NCBI RefSeq assembly: GCF_023715655.1
Contig: NZ_JAMBON010000026.1
Span: 1-49,759, forward strand
DNA: 49,759 nucleotides
Direction: 5' to 3'
DNA from: Oceanobacillus luteolus
GTDB lineage: Bacteria > Bacillota > Bacilli > Bacillales > Amphibacillaceae
Made by a program: the position numbers and the translations under genes. Below are positions 34,133 to 42,427 of this stretch, one piece after another. The notes under the pieces are model-generated. The model saw nothing but the letters and a program-made list of their open reading frames with translations. It was not told the DNA's origin and ran no database searches. Every line of letters starts with the position of its first letter. Position 1 is the first letter of the stretch.

Positions 34133-35161
34133 GTGATTACACGAAAAGAAATAGCAAGTAACTTAGAGCGTCCTCTTATGCAATATACTGTTAATAATGG
34201 TAATGGATACGCTTTTACCTGTTTGAATTATGGAGCTACATTAACTTCTATTATGATGCCAGATAGAAATGGAATCATAGATAACATCTTGCTCGGTTTT
34301 AACGGACCCACAGACTTTTTGAATGACCAGACGTATTTCTTCGGAAAGGCAATCGGCAGAGTTGGTGGGAGAATAAAAGGTGGTCTGTTCCACTATAAAA
34401 ATCAGGAATTCCTATTACCTAGGAATGAAGGAGACAACACCTTACATGGTGGGGTTAACGGCTTTCATCATATGTGGTGGGATGTTTCGGAAACTGAAAA
34501 GGGACTAACTTTCACTAAAGTAATTAATCCGGAAATGGATGGCTTTCCTGGCAAGTTGGAAGTTACTATTACATATAGATGGGGAGAAAACAATCAATTT
34601 CATGTTGAATTTTATGCTATAAATAAATCCGATACACCTACACTCTTTAATCCCACTACACATATTTATTTCAATTTAAACAATGATAAGTTAAAGGGAT
34701 TGAATAATCATAAACTATCCATCAGCGCCGAACAGCTGTTAGAGCTGGACCAGCAACAAATTCCAACTGGAGAATTTATAAATGTAACAAACACACCCTT
34801 CGACTTTCGGAAAGAACAAAATCTATCAGAAATGCTGCACTCACTAAAACAGCTCAATATATCAGGATATGATCATCCTTATCATGTAACCGGGCCAAAG
34901 GCTGCTAGATTAAGCAATTTAAATAATGGACGAATTGTTGAAATCCAATCCGATCGAAACGGTCTAGTTTTTTATTCATTAAACAAAACTCATCCTCACA
35001 TAAAGGTGAATGAGGGGAATCATCTATTCCCTCATATGGCTGTAGCATTGGAACCCCAAACTTTACCTGATGCTAATCATCACCCTGATTTTGGAGATAT
35101 TGTCTTACCTGCTAATACCGAAAAGAAATATGAAATTACTTATAAACTATCAGTAATATAA
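34133..35161 (+). CDS. galM: Aldose 1-epimerase (mutarotase)
   Basis: A 342-aa aldose 1-epimerase interconverting sugar anomers, here likely L-arabinose. GalM signatures: FTCLNYGATLTSIMMPDRNG (about 22-41), AIGRVGGRI, NTLHGGVNGFHHMWWDV (about 102-118; catalytic His of NxLHGG), NPTTHIYFNL (second His) and the base in VALEPQTLPDANHHPDFG. The GTG at 34133 follows GGTGA at 5-base spacing; an upstream TTG at 34121 lacks a site. Divergent from araD, with a cre upstream. Confidence 0.9.
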   Translation: MITRKEIASNLERPLMQYTVNNGNGYAFTCLNYGATLTSIMMPDRNGIIDNILLGFNGPTDFLNDQTYFFGKAIGRVGGRIKGGLFHYKNQEFLLPRNEGDNTLHGGVNGFHHMWWDVSETEKGLTFTKVINPEMDGFPGKLEVTITYRWGENNQFHVEFYAINKSDTPTLFNPTTHIYFNLNNDKLKGLNNHKLSISAEQLLELDQQQIPTGEFINVTNTPFDFRKEQNLSEMLHSLKQLNISGYDHPYHVTGPKAARLSNLNNGRIVEIQSDRNGLVFYSLNKTHPHIKVNEGNHLFPHMAVALEPQTLPDANHHPDFGDIVLPANTEKKYEITYKLSVI

Positions 35162-35162
35162 G

Positions 35163-35208
35163 AGTAACCGATGTTCCTTCATCAATTCTGAAGGAACATC
35201 GGTTTTTT
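35163..35208. terminator. Terminator between galM and ATP-grasp gene
   Basis: ACCGATGTTCCTTC (about 35167-35180) pairs with GAAGGAACATCGGT (about 35190-35203), followed by a T run on the + strand. It ends galM. Confidence 0.85.
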
Positions 35209-35239
35209 ACCCAACTTTTAACATGGTTACGTAACATCA

Positions 35240-36190
35240 TTAATTAACTACAACTGCTGTTTTCTCCAATTCCTTCCCTAAAAACTTCGCAACCTCCAAC
35301 ATCCCATACTTTCCACTTACAGCTTCGGCATCACTGTTGTAGTTCGTATTTGTGTTGATGTCATACGTATAGATTTTTCCGTCCTTATCCTCAATAAACT
35401 CGATACCTGCGATTTGGATGCCATTCGCTTGAAGGAGTTTTTCATATTTGTCGATTATAGGATAATCAAAGCCTTCCCTCACTTGGAATTTAGCTGGCGC
35501 TTCGCTTTCTTCACCGACTGGGCAAAAAGCATCCTCTATGGAGCAAGCGTCTGCCGGACATAATTCAAACCCTTCTGATGTATCTACACGAACCGCATAA
35601 AGGAATTTACCGCCAACAAATTCACAGCGTGTAATATATGATTCCGGTGATTCGATATAATCTTGCAGCAGTGTAATTCCGTCCACCGGCTCTTCGAACT
35701 CTTCACTTTCGACATAACGCTGTAACGCTTCAACAGAATCAAACAACCGGACGCCGAGTCCTTTTCCAGCACGATTATGTTTTGTTATGAATTTCTTACC
35801 TCGGAAGTTTTCAGCAGCTTTCAAGATCTCATCTTTTCCAACTGCTACGACCGTCCGTGGAGTTTCAATGCCAAATTTCTCAAGTTCCAAGTACTGAAGA
35901 ACCTTGCTGACTTCCAACTGCAATACGCGACTGCCATTGATCACCGTTCTCCCATGTTGTTCCAGCCAAGTTAAGACTGCGCTCGTCAACTCCGGAGCAA
36001 AACGATGACCTCTCGTGTGAGACGACGCACTCATCCGGCTGTAGAAGACTCCTTCTGGTGGTACAGAAGCAAGATCCACCGTCCCCTTATCCAAATGCCA
36101 TTCTTCATAAGGCAGATTCAATTCCTCCAAGCGTTTCGTCAAATGATTGGTCCATTCTTTATTTTCATGCAGAACATATATTTTACTCAT
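35240..36190 (-). CDS. ATP-grasp protein in S-box operon
   Basis: A 316-aa ATP-grasp ligase-like protein related to RimK/glutathione-synthetase folds. ATP-binding parts are visible: KFITKHNRAGKGLGVRLFDS (about 152-171, glycine loop), LLQDYIES (hinge) and GIEFIEDKDGKIYTYDINTNTNYN (metal-binding Glu...Asn; split). The substrate acid and amine are unknown. It is the second gene of a transcript beginning with a SAM-I riboswitch, 19 bases after the monooxygenase gene, so a role in sulfur compound metabolism is inferred. The ATG at 36190 (MSKIYVL) is preferred because AGGAG is 8 bases away; the first ATG is only 3 bases from it. Confidence 0.85.
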   Translation of the reverse strand: MSKIYVLHENKEWTNHLTKRLEELNLPYEEWHLDKGTVDLASVPPEGVFYSRMSASSHTRGHRFAPELTSAVLTWLEQHGRTVINGSRVLQLEVSKVLQYLELEKFGIETPRTVVAVGKDEILKAAENFRGKKFITKHNRAGKGLGVRLFDSVEALQRYVESEEFEEPVDGITLLQDYIESPESYITRCEFVGGKFLYAVRVDTSEGFELCPADACSIEDAFCPVGEESEAPAKFQVREGFDYPIIDKYEKLLQANGIQIAGIEFIEDKDGKIYTYDINTNTNYNSDAEAVSGKYGMLEVAKFLGKELEKTAVVVN

Positions 36191-36209
36191 CAACATACTC
36201 TCCTATTGT

Positions 36210-37262
36210 TTAGTTTTTTGCTAACTCGCTGCGTAATTCTTCAACTTTAGGCATGACTTGTTTGGAAAATCGTTCGAGTTCTTCTAGCTGGGGAGAACTT
36301 TGTAATAATAATAAATCTACTCCCGCTTCCTCAAACGCTAAAATCTGTTTCGCTATTTGCTCAGGTGTCCCGATTAAATTCGGACGAAGCCCACGATTCG
36401 ATACAGAATAATCTTGTAATGCAATCTTCTGCTCTAGCTCAGACTTCGTTGTAAAGTCTTTAAATCCAGCATAGCCACTTAAATCATCTACAGTCGTAAT
36501 CCGTTCCAACTCGGCTTGTGCTTCTTCCTCCGTATCCCGACAAATCACATATGCCGCCATCCCGATTGTACGGAAAGGCTCACATCCCGCTTGCTTTCTC
36601 CGTTCCTTCATTTCATCGATTTTCTCTTTTGCTTCTTCCACCTTATGGCCATGAATCACATACGCATCACATAAGGAGGAAATGACCTGTTTTCCTTTTT
36701 CACTTTCTCCGCCTGCATAAAGAATCGGGTTTGGACGTTGAACTGGCTTCGGTTCTAGTTTCGTATCCTCGATTGTATAGAACTTACCTTTAAAGGAGAA
36801 CGTATCTTCCGTCCATAAGCCTTTTAATATTTGAATGAATTCTTCGGTTCGTGCATAACGCTCGTCATGCGCTGTGAATTCACCGCCGTATTGTTTTGCT
36901 TCCCCTTCCCACCAGCCAGAGACTATATTCAGCGTAAAGCGTCCATTAGAAATATGGTCGATATTTGCAGCCATTTTAGCTGTAACTGCTGGATTATGAT
37001 AAATCGGACGGACGGCTGTCATGATTTCAATTTTCTCCGTCACTGCCGCTAATGCAGCTGCGGTTGACCACGCCTCTAATGAATCGTGATCTGTACCTTT
37101 GATGTCATTCAAGTACAACTCAGCAATTAACGTTGTATCATAGCCCCAATTTTCCGCAGATTGGATGACTTTCTTCGCATATTCATAAGTAGGTGGCATT
37201 TTTTCATCTTTTACATTACGTAACCATCCTCCAAAAATCGGCAACCAAAATCCATATTTCAT
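36210..37262 (-). CDS. FMN-dependent monooxygenase (LLM family)
   Basis: A 350-aa luciferase-like flavin monooxygenase of the SsuD/SfnG type, using FMNH2 and O2 to cleave C-S bonds. Landmarks: KYGFWLPIFGGWLRNV, VRPIYHNPAVTAKMAANIDH (about 81-100), SNGRFTLNIVSGWWEGE (about 102-118), HDERYARTEEFI and PNPILYAGGESEKGKQ. Substrate could be an alkanesulfonate, sulfone or related sulfur compound. It is the first gene after a SAM-I riboswitch and terminator, so it is expressed when SAM (methionine) is low. The ATG at 37262 follows GAGGAG. The reduced flavin may come from the FMN reductase on the divergent transcript. Confidence 0.9.
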   Translation of the reverse strand: MKYGFWLPIFGGWLRNVKDEKMPPTYEYAKKVIQSAENWGYDTTLIAELYLNDIKGTDHDSLEAWSTAAALAAVTEKIEIMTAVRPIYHNPAVTAKMAANIDHISNGRFTLNIVSGWWEGEAKQYGGEFTAHDERYARTEEFIQILKGLWTEDTFSFKGKFYTIEDTKLEPKPVQRPNPILYAGGESEKGKQVISSLCDAYVIHGHKVEEAKEKIDEMKERRKQAGCEPFRTIGMAAYVICRDTEEEAQAELERITTVDDLSGYAGFKDFTTKSELEQKIALQDYSVSNRGLRPNLIGTPEQIAKQILAFEEAGVDLLLLQSSPQLEELERFSKQVMPKVEELRSELAKN

Positions 37263-37299
37263 CTTCCCCACTCCTCATCTCTCTCTCTTAATCTATATA

Positions 37300-37335
37300 A
37301 AATAAAAAAACCTTTCTCTAAAAAATAGAAAAAGG
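37300..37335 (-). terminator. Riboswitch terminator, minus strand
   Basis: CCTTTTTCTA (37325-37334) pairs with TAGAGAAAGG (37311-37320), followed on the minus strand by T7ATTTT. It ends about 38 bases before the monooxygenase start. Confidence 0.85.
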
Positions 37336-37360
37336 GTCCAATCACAATATTACTTTCCTC

Positions 37361-37470
37361 TTCCTATCTTCCAAGCCATACATGCTTGATGGAATTAGCA
37401 CAGTATTCTCTGTTAGAACCTGTTGCCGAGGCTTCCGTGGGCCATATCCCTCCACCTCTCTTGATAAGAA
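37361..37470 (-). ncRNA. SAM-I (S-box) riboswitch, minus strand
   Basis: P1 forms from TTCTTATCA (37462-37470) and GATAGGAAG (about 37361-37369). Core motifs in order: ATCAAGAGAGGTGGAGGGA, TATGGCCC, CGGAAGCC, CGGCAACAGG, CTGTGCTAATTCC and a P4 hairpin AAGC/GCTT. The loop motifs ATGGCCC and GGAAGCC deviate slightly from the usual CTGGCCC and TGAAACC. It precedes the LLM monooxygenase and ATP-grasp genes. Confidence 0.92.
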
Positions 37471-37585
37471 ATTATTCGATTATTACCAATCCTAAAGTAA
37501 TTAAAATCATTTGTCAATCAAAAAATTCGCACTTGACTTATCGGAATAATTCACATAGAATATGAAATAATTTAATAATTAAGAG

Positions 37586-37698
37586 TTCTTATCAAGAGAA
37601 GCTGAGGGACCTGGCCCGATGAAGCTTCAGCAACCTCTGATTTATCGAATCAGAAAGGTGCTAAATCCGGCAAGAAATAATTCTTGAGAGATAAGAGA
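37586..37698 (+). ncRNA. SAM-I (S-box) riboswitch, plus strand
   Basis: P1 forms from TTCTTATCA (37586-37594) and GATAAGAG (about 37690-37697). Core: TCAAGAG, GAGGGACCTGGCCCGATGA, CAGCAACC, AAGGTGCTAAATCC, then a P4 helix. It matches the consensus closely and precedes the FMN reductase and NtaA-type monooxygenase genes. It faces the other riboswitch at a distance of about 115 bases. Confidence 0.95.
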
Positions 37699-37709
37699 TG
37701 AATGTAACC

Positions 37710-37750
37710 AATCCCTATTTCTCAAGTTTATGAAAGAGAGGGATTTTTTT
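37710..37750 (+). terminator. Riboswitch terminator, plus strand
   Basis: AATCCCT (37710-37716) pairs with AGGGATT (37738-37744), followed by T7. It is the expression platform of the + strand SAM-I riboswitch. Confidence 0.85.
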
Positions 37751-37846
37751 AATGCTCTAAATTATGAACAGTGTCTAAGTCGCCGTTCGTTATCTACTGA
37801 TTCGAAACCTTAAAATATGAAAATACTCTTAGAAAGGAGTTATATC

Positions 37847-38404
37847 ATGAGTGAAATTATTATACTTTCCGGAAGTCCTTCTGAAAATTCGGGTTCTGAC
37901 AAAGTATTGTTATATTTAGGTTCCTTACTGGAGAAGGAAGGTTTATCTGTAACCCACCTTTCCGTAAAAGATGTCCCTTATCAAGATTTGTTTGAAGGGA
38001 GATATAATAGTCCTTCTGTCGTCGGCATCACCAGACTCATTCAGAATTCAAAAGGTGTACTCGTCGGCTCACCAGTATACAAAAGTTCCTACACCGGCGT
38101 ATTAAAAGCACTGATTGATCTGCTGCCACCAGATGTATTTGAACATAAACCAGTACTCCCATTGATGAGTGGAGGAAGCGCCTCCCATCTATTGGCACTC
38201 GAGTACTCCCTGAAACCTCTGCTGGCAAGTCTTAAAGCACATAATTTAAAAGGCATTTATCTCATAAACGAACAAATCGATAAACGAAAAGATACCCCGA
38301 TAATCGATGAAGAACTTCTACAACGTGCAGAAAAACAACTGAACTATTTCATCCATCTCGTCAACAGGCAAAAACAAGCTACACCAGTATTTTTACAACA
38401 ATAG
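37847..38404 (+). CDS. NADPH-dependent FMN reductase (SsuE-like)
   Basis: A 185-aa flavodoxin-fold FMN reductase. The phosphate-binding loop is ILSGSPSENSGSDKVL (about 6-21); GVLVGSPVYKSSYTGVLKAL (about 75-94) and VLPLMSGGSASHLLALEY follow, as in SsuE. It would supply reduced FMN to the monooxygenase encoded 11 bases downstream and perhaps to the LLM enzyme at 36210. The ATG at 37847 follows AAAGGAG at 7 bases; an upstream in-frame ATG (37817) has no site. First gene of an S-box operon. Confidence 0.9.
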   Translation: MSEIIILSGSPSENSGSDKVLLYLGSLLEKEGLSVTHLSVKDVPYQDLFEGRYNSPSVVGITRLIQNSKGVLVGSPVYKSSYTGVLKALIDLLPPDVFEHKPVLPLMSGGSASHLLALEYSLKPLLASLKAHNLKGIYLINEQIDKRKDTPIIDEELLQRAEKQLNYFIHLVNRQKQATPVFLQQ

Positions 38405-38415
38405 GAGGAATAGCA

Positions 38416-39768
38416 TTGAGTAAAAAACGAATCTATTTAAACGCGTTTGACATGAATACACCTGGGCATCAATCTCCAGGTTTATGGGCCCATCCCGAAG
38501 ATCAATCACATCGATACAAGGATAGTGAATATTGGATAGAACTTGCTAAGATTTTAGAAAAAGGACGTTTTGATGGGGTGTTTATTGCTGATGTACTGGG
38601 AACCTACGATGTATACGGCGGATCAAGAGACACTGCGGTTGCACACGGTGTACAATCACCGGTTAATGATCCGTTTCTCATCGTGCCACTGATGTCGGCG
38701 GTAACGAAACATCTTGGATTTGGTGTAACCTCCTCCGTGATTCATGAACATCCTTATACCTTTGCACGAAAAATAAGTACACTGGATCATTTGACGAATG
38801 GGCGCGTCGGATGGAATATCGTCACGTCCTACTTGAAGAGTGCCTCCGTAAATATGGGGCTTGATGAGCAAATTTCCCATGATGAGAGATACGATATTGC
38901 AGAGGAATATTTGCAAGTTTGCTTGAAGCTTTGGGAAGAGAGCTGGGAAGATGATGCAGTCAAAGTAGATAAAGCTAACCGGATTTATACCGACCCGACT
39001 AAGGTTCACGACATCGAGCATGAGGGTAAATACTTTAAAGTACCAGGTGCACATCTGAGCGAACCATCTCCACAGAGGACGCCAGTCATATTCCAAGCGG
39101 GAGCTTCTACAAAGGGAAGATCTTTTGCAGCAAGACATGCCGAGGTTATTTTCATCGGTGCACCAAATAAAAATGTAGCTAAAGAAACCGTCCGGAAAAT
39201 TCGTGAAGAAGTAAAAAAAGCAGGCAGACCACAAGATGGCGTAAAAATTATTACGATGTTCGTTCCGATTACCGGAAGCACAGAAGAAGAAGCAAAACGG
39301 AAGTATGAGGATTATAAAAGCTGTATTAGTAAAGAAGGAGCGCTCGCATTATTTGGCGGTTGGACCGGGGTCGATGTATCCGGCTACGCACCAGATCAGG
39401 AAATCAAGTATATCGAAAATGACGCTATTCGTTCAGCGTTAGAAAACTTTACGAAATTAAAAGCAGATCGCGCCTCCACCGTACAGGATGTCATCGATGC
39501 GATAGGTATCGGCGGGATGGGTGCTTCTGCGATAGGATCTCCCGAGCAAATAGCGGACATCATGGAAGAATGGGTGGATGAAACTGGGATCGACGGGTTT
39601 AATATCGCTTATGCAACTACACCAGGAACTTTCAAAGATTTCGTAGACTATGTAGTACCTGTTCTACAGGAACGAGGGTTGGTCCAAAAAGAATATGAAG
39701 GCAACACTTTCCGGGAGAACTTATTCGGAACGAACCGCCGTCTGTCGCGGGAAAAACATTTCGTTTAA
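38416..39768 (+). CDS. NtaA/SnaA/DszA-family FMN monooxygenase
   Basis: A 450-aa class C flavin monooxygenase of the NtaA/SnaA/SoxA(DszA) group. Typical segments: NAFDMNTPGHQSPGLWAHP (about 9-27), DGVFIADVLGTYDVYGGS (about 54-71), SVIHEHPYTFARKISTLDHL (about 115-134), GRVGWNIVTSYL and FQAGASTKGRSFAARHAEVI. Relatives in B. subtilis (YxeK, CmoJ/YtmJ types) act in salvage of S-modified cysteines; the S-box control here agrees with sulfur salvage, but the substrate is unproven. The start is TTG behind AGGAGG. It is followed by a bidirectional terminator. Confidence 0.9.
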   Translation: MSKKRIYLNAFDMNTPGHQSPGLWAHPEDQSHRYKDSEYWIELAKILEKGRFDGVFIADVLGTYDVYGGSRDTAVAHGVQSPVNDPFLIVPLMSAVTKHLGFGVTSSVIHEHPYTFARKISTLDHLTNGRVGWNIVTSYLKSASVNMGLDEQISHDERYDIAEEYLQVCLKLWEESWEDDAVKVDKANRIYTDPTKVHDIEHEGKYFKVPGAHLSEPSPQRTPVIFQAGASTKGRSFAARHAEVIFIGAPNKNVAKETVRKIREEVKKAGRPQDGVKIITMFVPITGSTEEEAKRKYEDYKSCISKEGALALFGGWTGVDVSGYAPDQEIKYIENDAIRSALENFTKLKADRASTVQDVIDAIGIGGMGASAIGSPEQIADIMEEWVDETGIDGFNIAYATTPGTFKDFVDYVVPVLQERGLVQKEYEGNTFRENLFGTNRRLSREKHFV

Positions 39769-39785
39769 AATATCTCGACAAAGTG

Positions 39786-39825
39786 AAAAAGTGGTATTCG
39801 TTTTCCTAGACGAATACCACTTTTT
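39786..39825. terminator. Bidirectional terminator
   Basis: A 15-bp perfect stem (39786-39800 with 39811-39825) with A and T runs on either side, between the monooxygenase and the converging csbD gene. Confidence 0.9.
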
Positions 39826-39841
39826 AAACTTTCCACATGAG

Positions 39842-40036
39842 TTATCTCCGATGTGGAGAATCATGAATATCCTCTTTCAGATCTCCAATCCGCTTTTTCA
39901 CATTACCTTTTGCTTTATCCACTTTTCCTTCTGCTTGCTTGGAAAAGTCCTCTGTGGCTTTACCCCACTGATCTTTTGCTTCACCTTTTGCTTTATCAAC
40001 CGTTCCGTCCACTTTATCTTTAAATCCATTATCCAT
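39842..40036 (-). CDS. csbD: CsbD family stress protein
   Basis: A 64-aa hydrophilic CsbD-like protein: repeated DKxKGxAK motifs (GTVDKAKGEAKDQWGKATED, about 11-30, and GKVDKAKGNVKKRIGDL). CsbD proteins are SigB-controlled general stress proteins of unknown biochemical role. A SigB-type promoter lies at 40064-40089. The ATG follows GAAGGGAG. Confidence 0.88.
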   Translation of the reverse strand: MDNGFKDKVDGTVDKAKGEAKDQWGKATEDFSKQAEGKVDKAKGNVKKRIGDLKEDIHDSPHRR

Positions 40037-40063
40037 CGTGTCTACTCCCTTCTTGTTCTTTTT

Positions 40064-40089
40064 CTTCCCTCCATGGTTCTTTCTAAAAC
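40064..40089 (-). promoter_or_regulatory. SigB-type promoter of csbD
   Basis: Minus strand GTTTTA (40084-40089), 14-base spacer, GGGAAG (40064-40069), close to the SigB consensus GTTTAA-N12-15-GGGWAW. Confidence 0.65.
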
Positions 40090-40135
40090 ATGTTATACTT
40101 TAATGAAGCACAACTTAGTCTGTACCTTAACACGT

Positions 40136-40170
40136 TAAAAAGCGGTACCCGTCTAAAGATTGGACACCGC
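40136..40170 (-). terminator. Terminator of glycosyltransferase gene
   Basis: Minus-strand 9-bp stem (40162-40170 with 40142-40150, two wobble pairs) followed by T5, just past the glycosyltransferase stop. Confidence 0.65.
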
Positions 40171-40183
40171 CGCGATTTCAATA

Positions 40184-41473
40184 TTACCTTACATCATCAA
40201 GGGATTTGGCAACCGTATGTGCAATTGGTTTCCATTCCACCTTTTGAAATAAAGCAACAACAGCAATTGGAATATACGTAAACATGAATAATGGAAAAGT
40301 GAAGGTATAGAAAATCTTTTTCCAGCTAGTACTATGAATCCTCTTCCATTCCGTCAATACAGTAGCCAAACCGAGCAAATACAGTATCCCATAATACCAG
40401 CAGAGGAATCTCAATATAGTAGCAATGGTTACCGGAATGACTTCTCGATCATCTATTATTCCTGTTACACCAGCTATGAGAAATGCCATATTTACAAGAA
40501 TACTGAAAAAGGAAACAAGCATTGCGGGGAGAATCATCATCGTCATATCATAGCAAGAAAATCGATGATGATTCCCTTTTGTAAAGATATTTTTAATCAT
40601 TGTTTTACCGTATTTAGCAAATACTTGGTAAAATCCTTTCGCCCAGCGCATTCTCTGATTCCAAGATTGACGGAAAGTGACGGGCTGTTCATCATAAAAC
40701 ATCGCATTTCTGCAGTAACCGATTTTTTCACCCTTGGCAATTTGAGCAACAGAAAACTCAATGTCCTCTGTAAGCAGATGGTGACCCCAACCACCATTTG
40801 CCTTTATAATGTCTGCATGAACGAGGAAGCCTGTCCCAGAAATGGCACAGCTTGTATTCAAATTCATTCTTGCCAGGTTCAGATGTTCCGCTTCATGGAG
40901 GAACCAAAGTGAATAACCTGAAGAGATCCAGTTCTGTCCAAAGTTCTTAGAATTCCGATAACTTGTGATGATTCGATATCCATCGTGGAAGGTACGATTC
41001 ATCTCCAATACATAATCCTCTTCAAGCAGATTATCTGCATCAAATACAAAATAACCTTCATACTTCTCCTCAAAAAATTCTTGCTCTATAATATGAAACA
41101 TAAAATCAAGCGCATAACCCTTTCCCACCAACTCCTTGTTGAATCGCTCCCTGACAATTGCCCCCGCCTTTTGTGCGACCTCGGCAGTCCGGTCTGTACA
41201 GTTATCCGCCACTACGAATATATCAATCATTTCTTTGGGATACTTCTGTTTTTTGATACTTTGAATCAATTGACCAATAACAAGCTCTTCATTTCTCGCA
41301 GCAATGATTACGGCATACTTATGAAAAGGAACGGTATGATTGAAAGACGATTTCCTTTTCTTTACTTTAAATGAATAAAGCAGATAAATGATTTGATACA
41401 AATACATGAATCCAAAGAGAAGAAATAAAAGAAAATTAAATCCATATATAAACTCTTCAATCGGTATACCCAA
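40184..41473 (-). CDS. Membrane glycosyltransferase, family 2
   Basis: A 429-aa processive-type GT2 glycosyltransferase. One transmembrane segment at the N-terminus (about 10-34), catalytic domain about 50-290 with VIIAARNEE, FVVADNCTDRT, the DxD-like FDADN (about 142-146), TEDIEF (general base Asp) and QRMRW (the QxxRW motif), and then three or four transmembrane segments (about 305-410). Such enzymes polymerise sugars into or across the membrane (hyaluronan/cellulose/PNAG-synthase-like); the sugar is not inferable. The start is TTG with only a modest GGTGGTGG upstream. Stands alone between csbD and a small hypothetical gene. Confidence 0.85.
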   Translation of the reverse strand: MGIPIEEFIYGFNFLLFLLFGFMYLYQIIYLLYSFKVKKRKSSFNHTVPFHKYAVIIAARNEELVIGQLIQSIKKQKYPKEMIDIFVVADNCTDRTAEVAQKAGAIVRERFNKELVGKGYALDFMFHIIEQEFFEEKYEGYFVFDADNLLEEDYVLEMNRTFHDGYRIITSYRNSKNFGQNWISSGYSLWFLHEAEHLNLARMNLNTSCAISGTGFLVHADIIKANGGWGHHLLTEDIEFSVAQIAKGEKIGYCRNAMFYDEQPVTFRQSWNQRMRWAKGFYQVFAKYGKTMIKNIFTKGNHHRFSCYDMTMMILPAMLVSFFSILVNMAFLIAGVTGIIDDREVIPVTIATILRFLCWYYGILYLLGLATVLTEWKRIHSTSWKKIFYTFTFPLFMFTYIPIAVVALFQKVEWKPIAHTVAKSLDDVR

Positions 41474-41633
41474 AATGATACCACCACCGTTTTATATTTT
41501 TCTCTTGCTCTACTTAACAACTAATTATAGAACATGATTAAAAATGGCATATTAATCCAACATTAAAATCCCGTTAATTTAACTAGTTCTATTGCCATGA
41601 GTCGTAAATCACTACCTATACTATAAATAAAAA

Positions 41634-41664
41634 AGCATGCTTTGAAGGTACCTTCAAAGCATGC
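41634..41664 (-). terminator. Perfect 30-bp palindrome, terminator
   Basis: Positions 41635-41664 are a loop-less perfect palindrome with half-site GCATGCTTTGAAGGT; on the minus strand it is followed by T6. It ends the 69-aa gene. Confidence 0.85.
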
Positions 41665-41680
41665 ACTCTTCGTTTTGTAT

Positions 41681-41890
41681 TTACCAGTTTTCCTCGTCTC
41701 TCATATTCTTCTGGTCTTCTTCGTCCTTTTCATCTTTAACATAACTCACTCCATATGCTGCATTATAAATACTCGAATATGGAGGTGAGTCCATCCGATG
41801 ATTTTTTTCATCTTCTCCGCCAATCTTTTTGTTCAACTCAAGATTCGCTTCTTCTGTTGTTTTACGTTCGCGTCCGGGTTTATTTTTCAT
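41681..41890 (-). CDS. Small hydrophilic protein, 69 aa
   Basis: A highly charged protein without membrane segments, rich in Lys/Glu/Asp (KNKPGRERKTTEEANLELNK, about 2-21; DEKDEEDQKNMRDEENW at the end), with one Tyr-rich patch (PPYSSIYNAAYGVSY, about 36-50). Family not recognised; composition suggests a disordered small stress- or spore-associated protein, which is inference. A strong ribosome binding site (AGGAGG) and a dedicated terminator make expression likely. Confidence 0.72.
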   Translation of the reverse strand: MKNKPGRERKTTEEANLELNKKIGGEDEKNHRMDSPPYSSIYNAAYGVSYVKDEKDEEDQKNMRDEENW

Positions 41891-42045
41891 TAGACATTCC
41901 TCCTGTTAGTGGTATTCCCTCTAATAAAAGATTTATTACCCACTCCAAAAATATCTTAATACATTCTTTAATTGTTCATCTTATGTGAATACTGGTACAC
42001 TTAATTTCAGCTGAGTAAAGTAAAGAACAAAGGAGGGGCGAAAAA

Positions 42046-42393
42046 ATGATAAAAGGGATAGGTGGCATATTTTGGAGAACTAAAAATCTTGATGAGGTTA
42101 AAAGATGGTACAGCAAGGTATTGAAAATTGACGTAGAAAACTGGAATGGAACAGTAATGAAGCTTGAACCAGGGAATGAGACGATTTTTTCCTTTTTTAC
42201 TGAGCATGACAGTTATTTCCCGACAGATCAGCAAGTGATGTTAAATTTCCAAGTTCATGACCTGGACGAAACGATTCACCATCTTGAACAAATAGGCGTA
42301 CCTCTGAAGAAAGAAAAAGAGGATACGGATTTCGGAAAATTTATTTGGATTAAAGATCCAGATGGTCGACTAATCGAACTTTGGGAGAAATAA
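42046..42393 (+). CDS. VOC (glyoxalase-fold) protein
   Basis: A 115-aa single-domain VOC protein: GGIFWRTKNLDEVKRWYSKV at the N-terminus, LNFQVHDLDETIHHLEQIGV (about 66-85) in the middle and KFIWIKDPDGRLIELWEK at the end (DPDGxxIEL, metal-ligand Glu). Function unknown; possible lyase, dioxygenase or resistance-type binding protein. The ATG follows AAAGGAGGGG. Monocistronic. Confidence 0.85.
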   Translation: MIKGIGGIFWRTKNLDEVKRWYSKVLKIDVENWNGTVMKLEPGNETIFSFFTEHDSYFPTDQQVMLNFQVHDLDETIHHLEQIGVPLKKEKEDTDFGKFIWIKDPDGRLIELWEK

Positions 42394-42396
42394 AAA

Positions 42397-42427
42397 GATT
42401 AGGCAGAGCTCCATCCTCTGCCTAATC
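42397..42427 (-). terminator. Terminator of the histidine kinase operon
   Basis: A 12-bp perfect stem (42397-42408 with 42416-42427) followed on the minus strand by a T-rich run; overlaps the end of the kinase gene. Confidence 0.8.

Noticed and set aside
26671-35161. The ara cluster as a mobile island
   Set aside because: No integrase, transposase, tRNA or flanking repeats are visible; only a mild base-composition difference is suspected.
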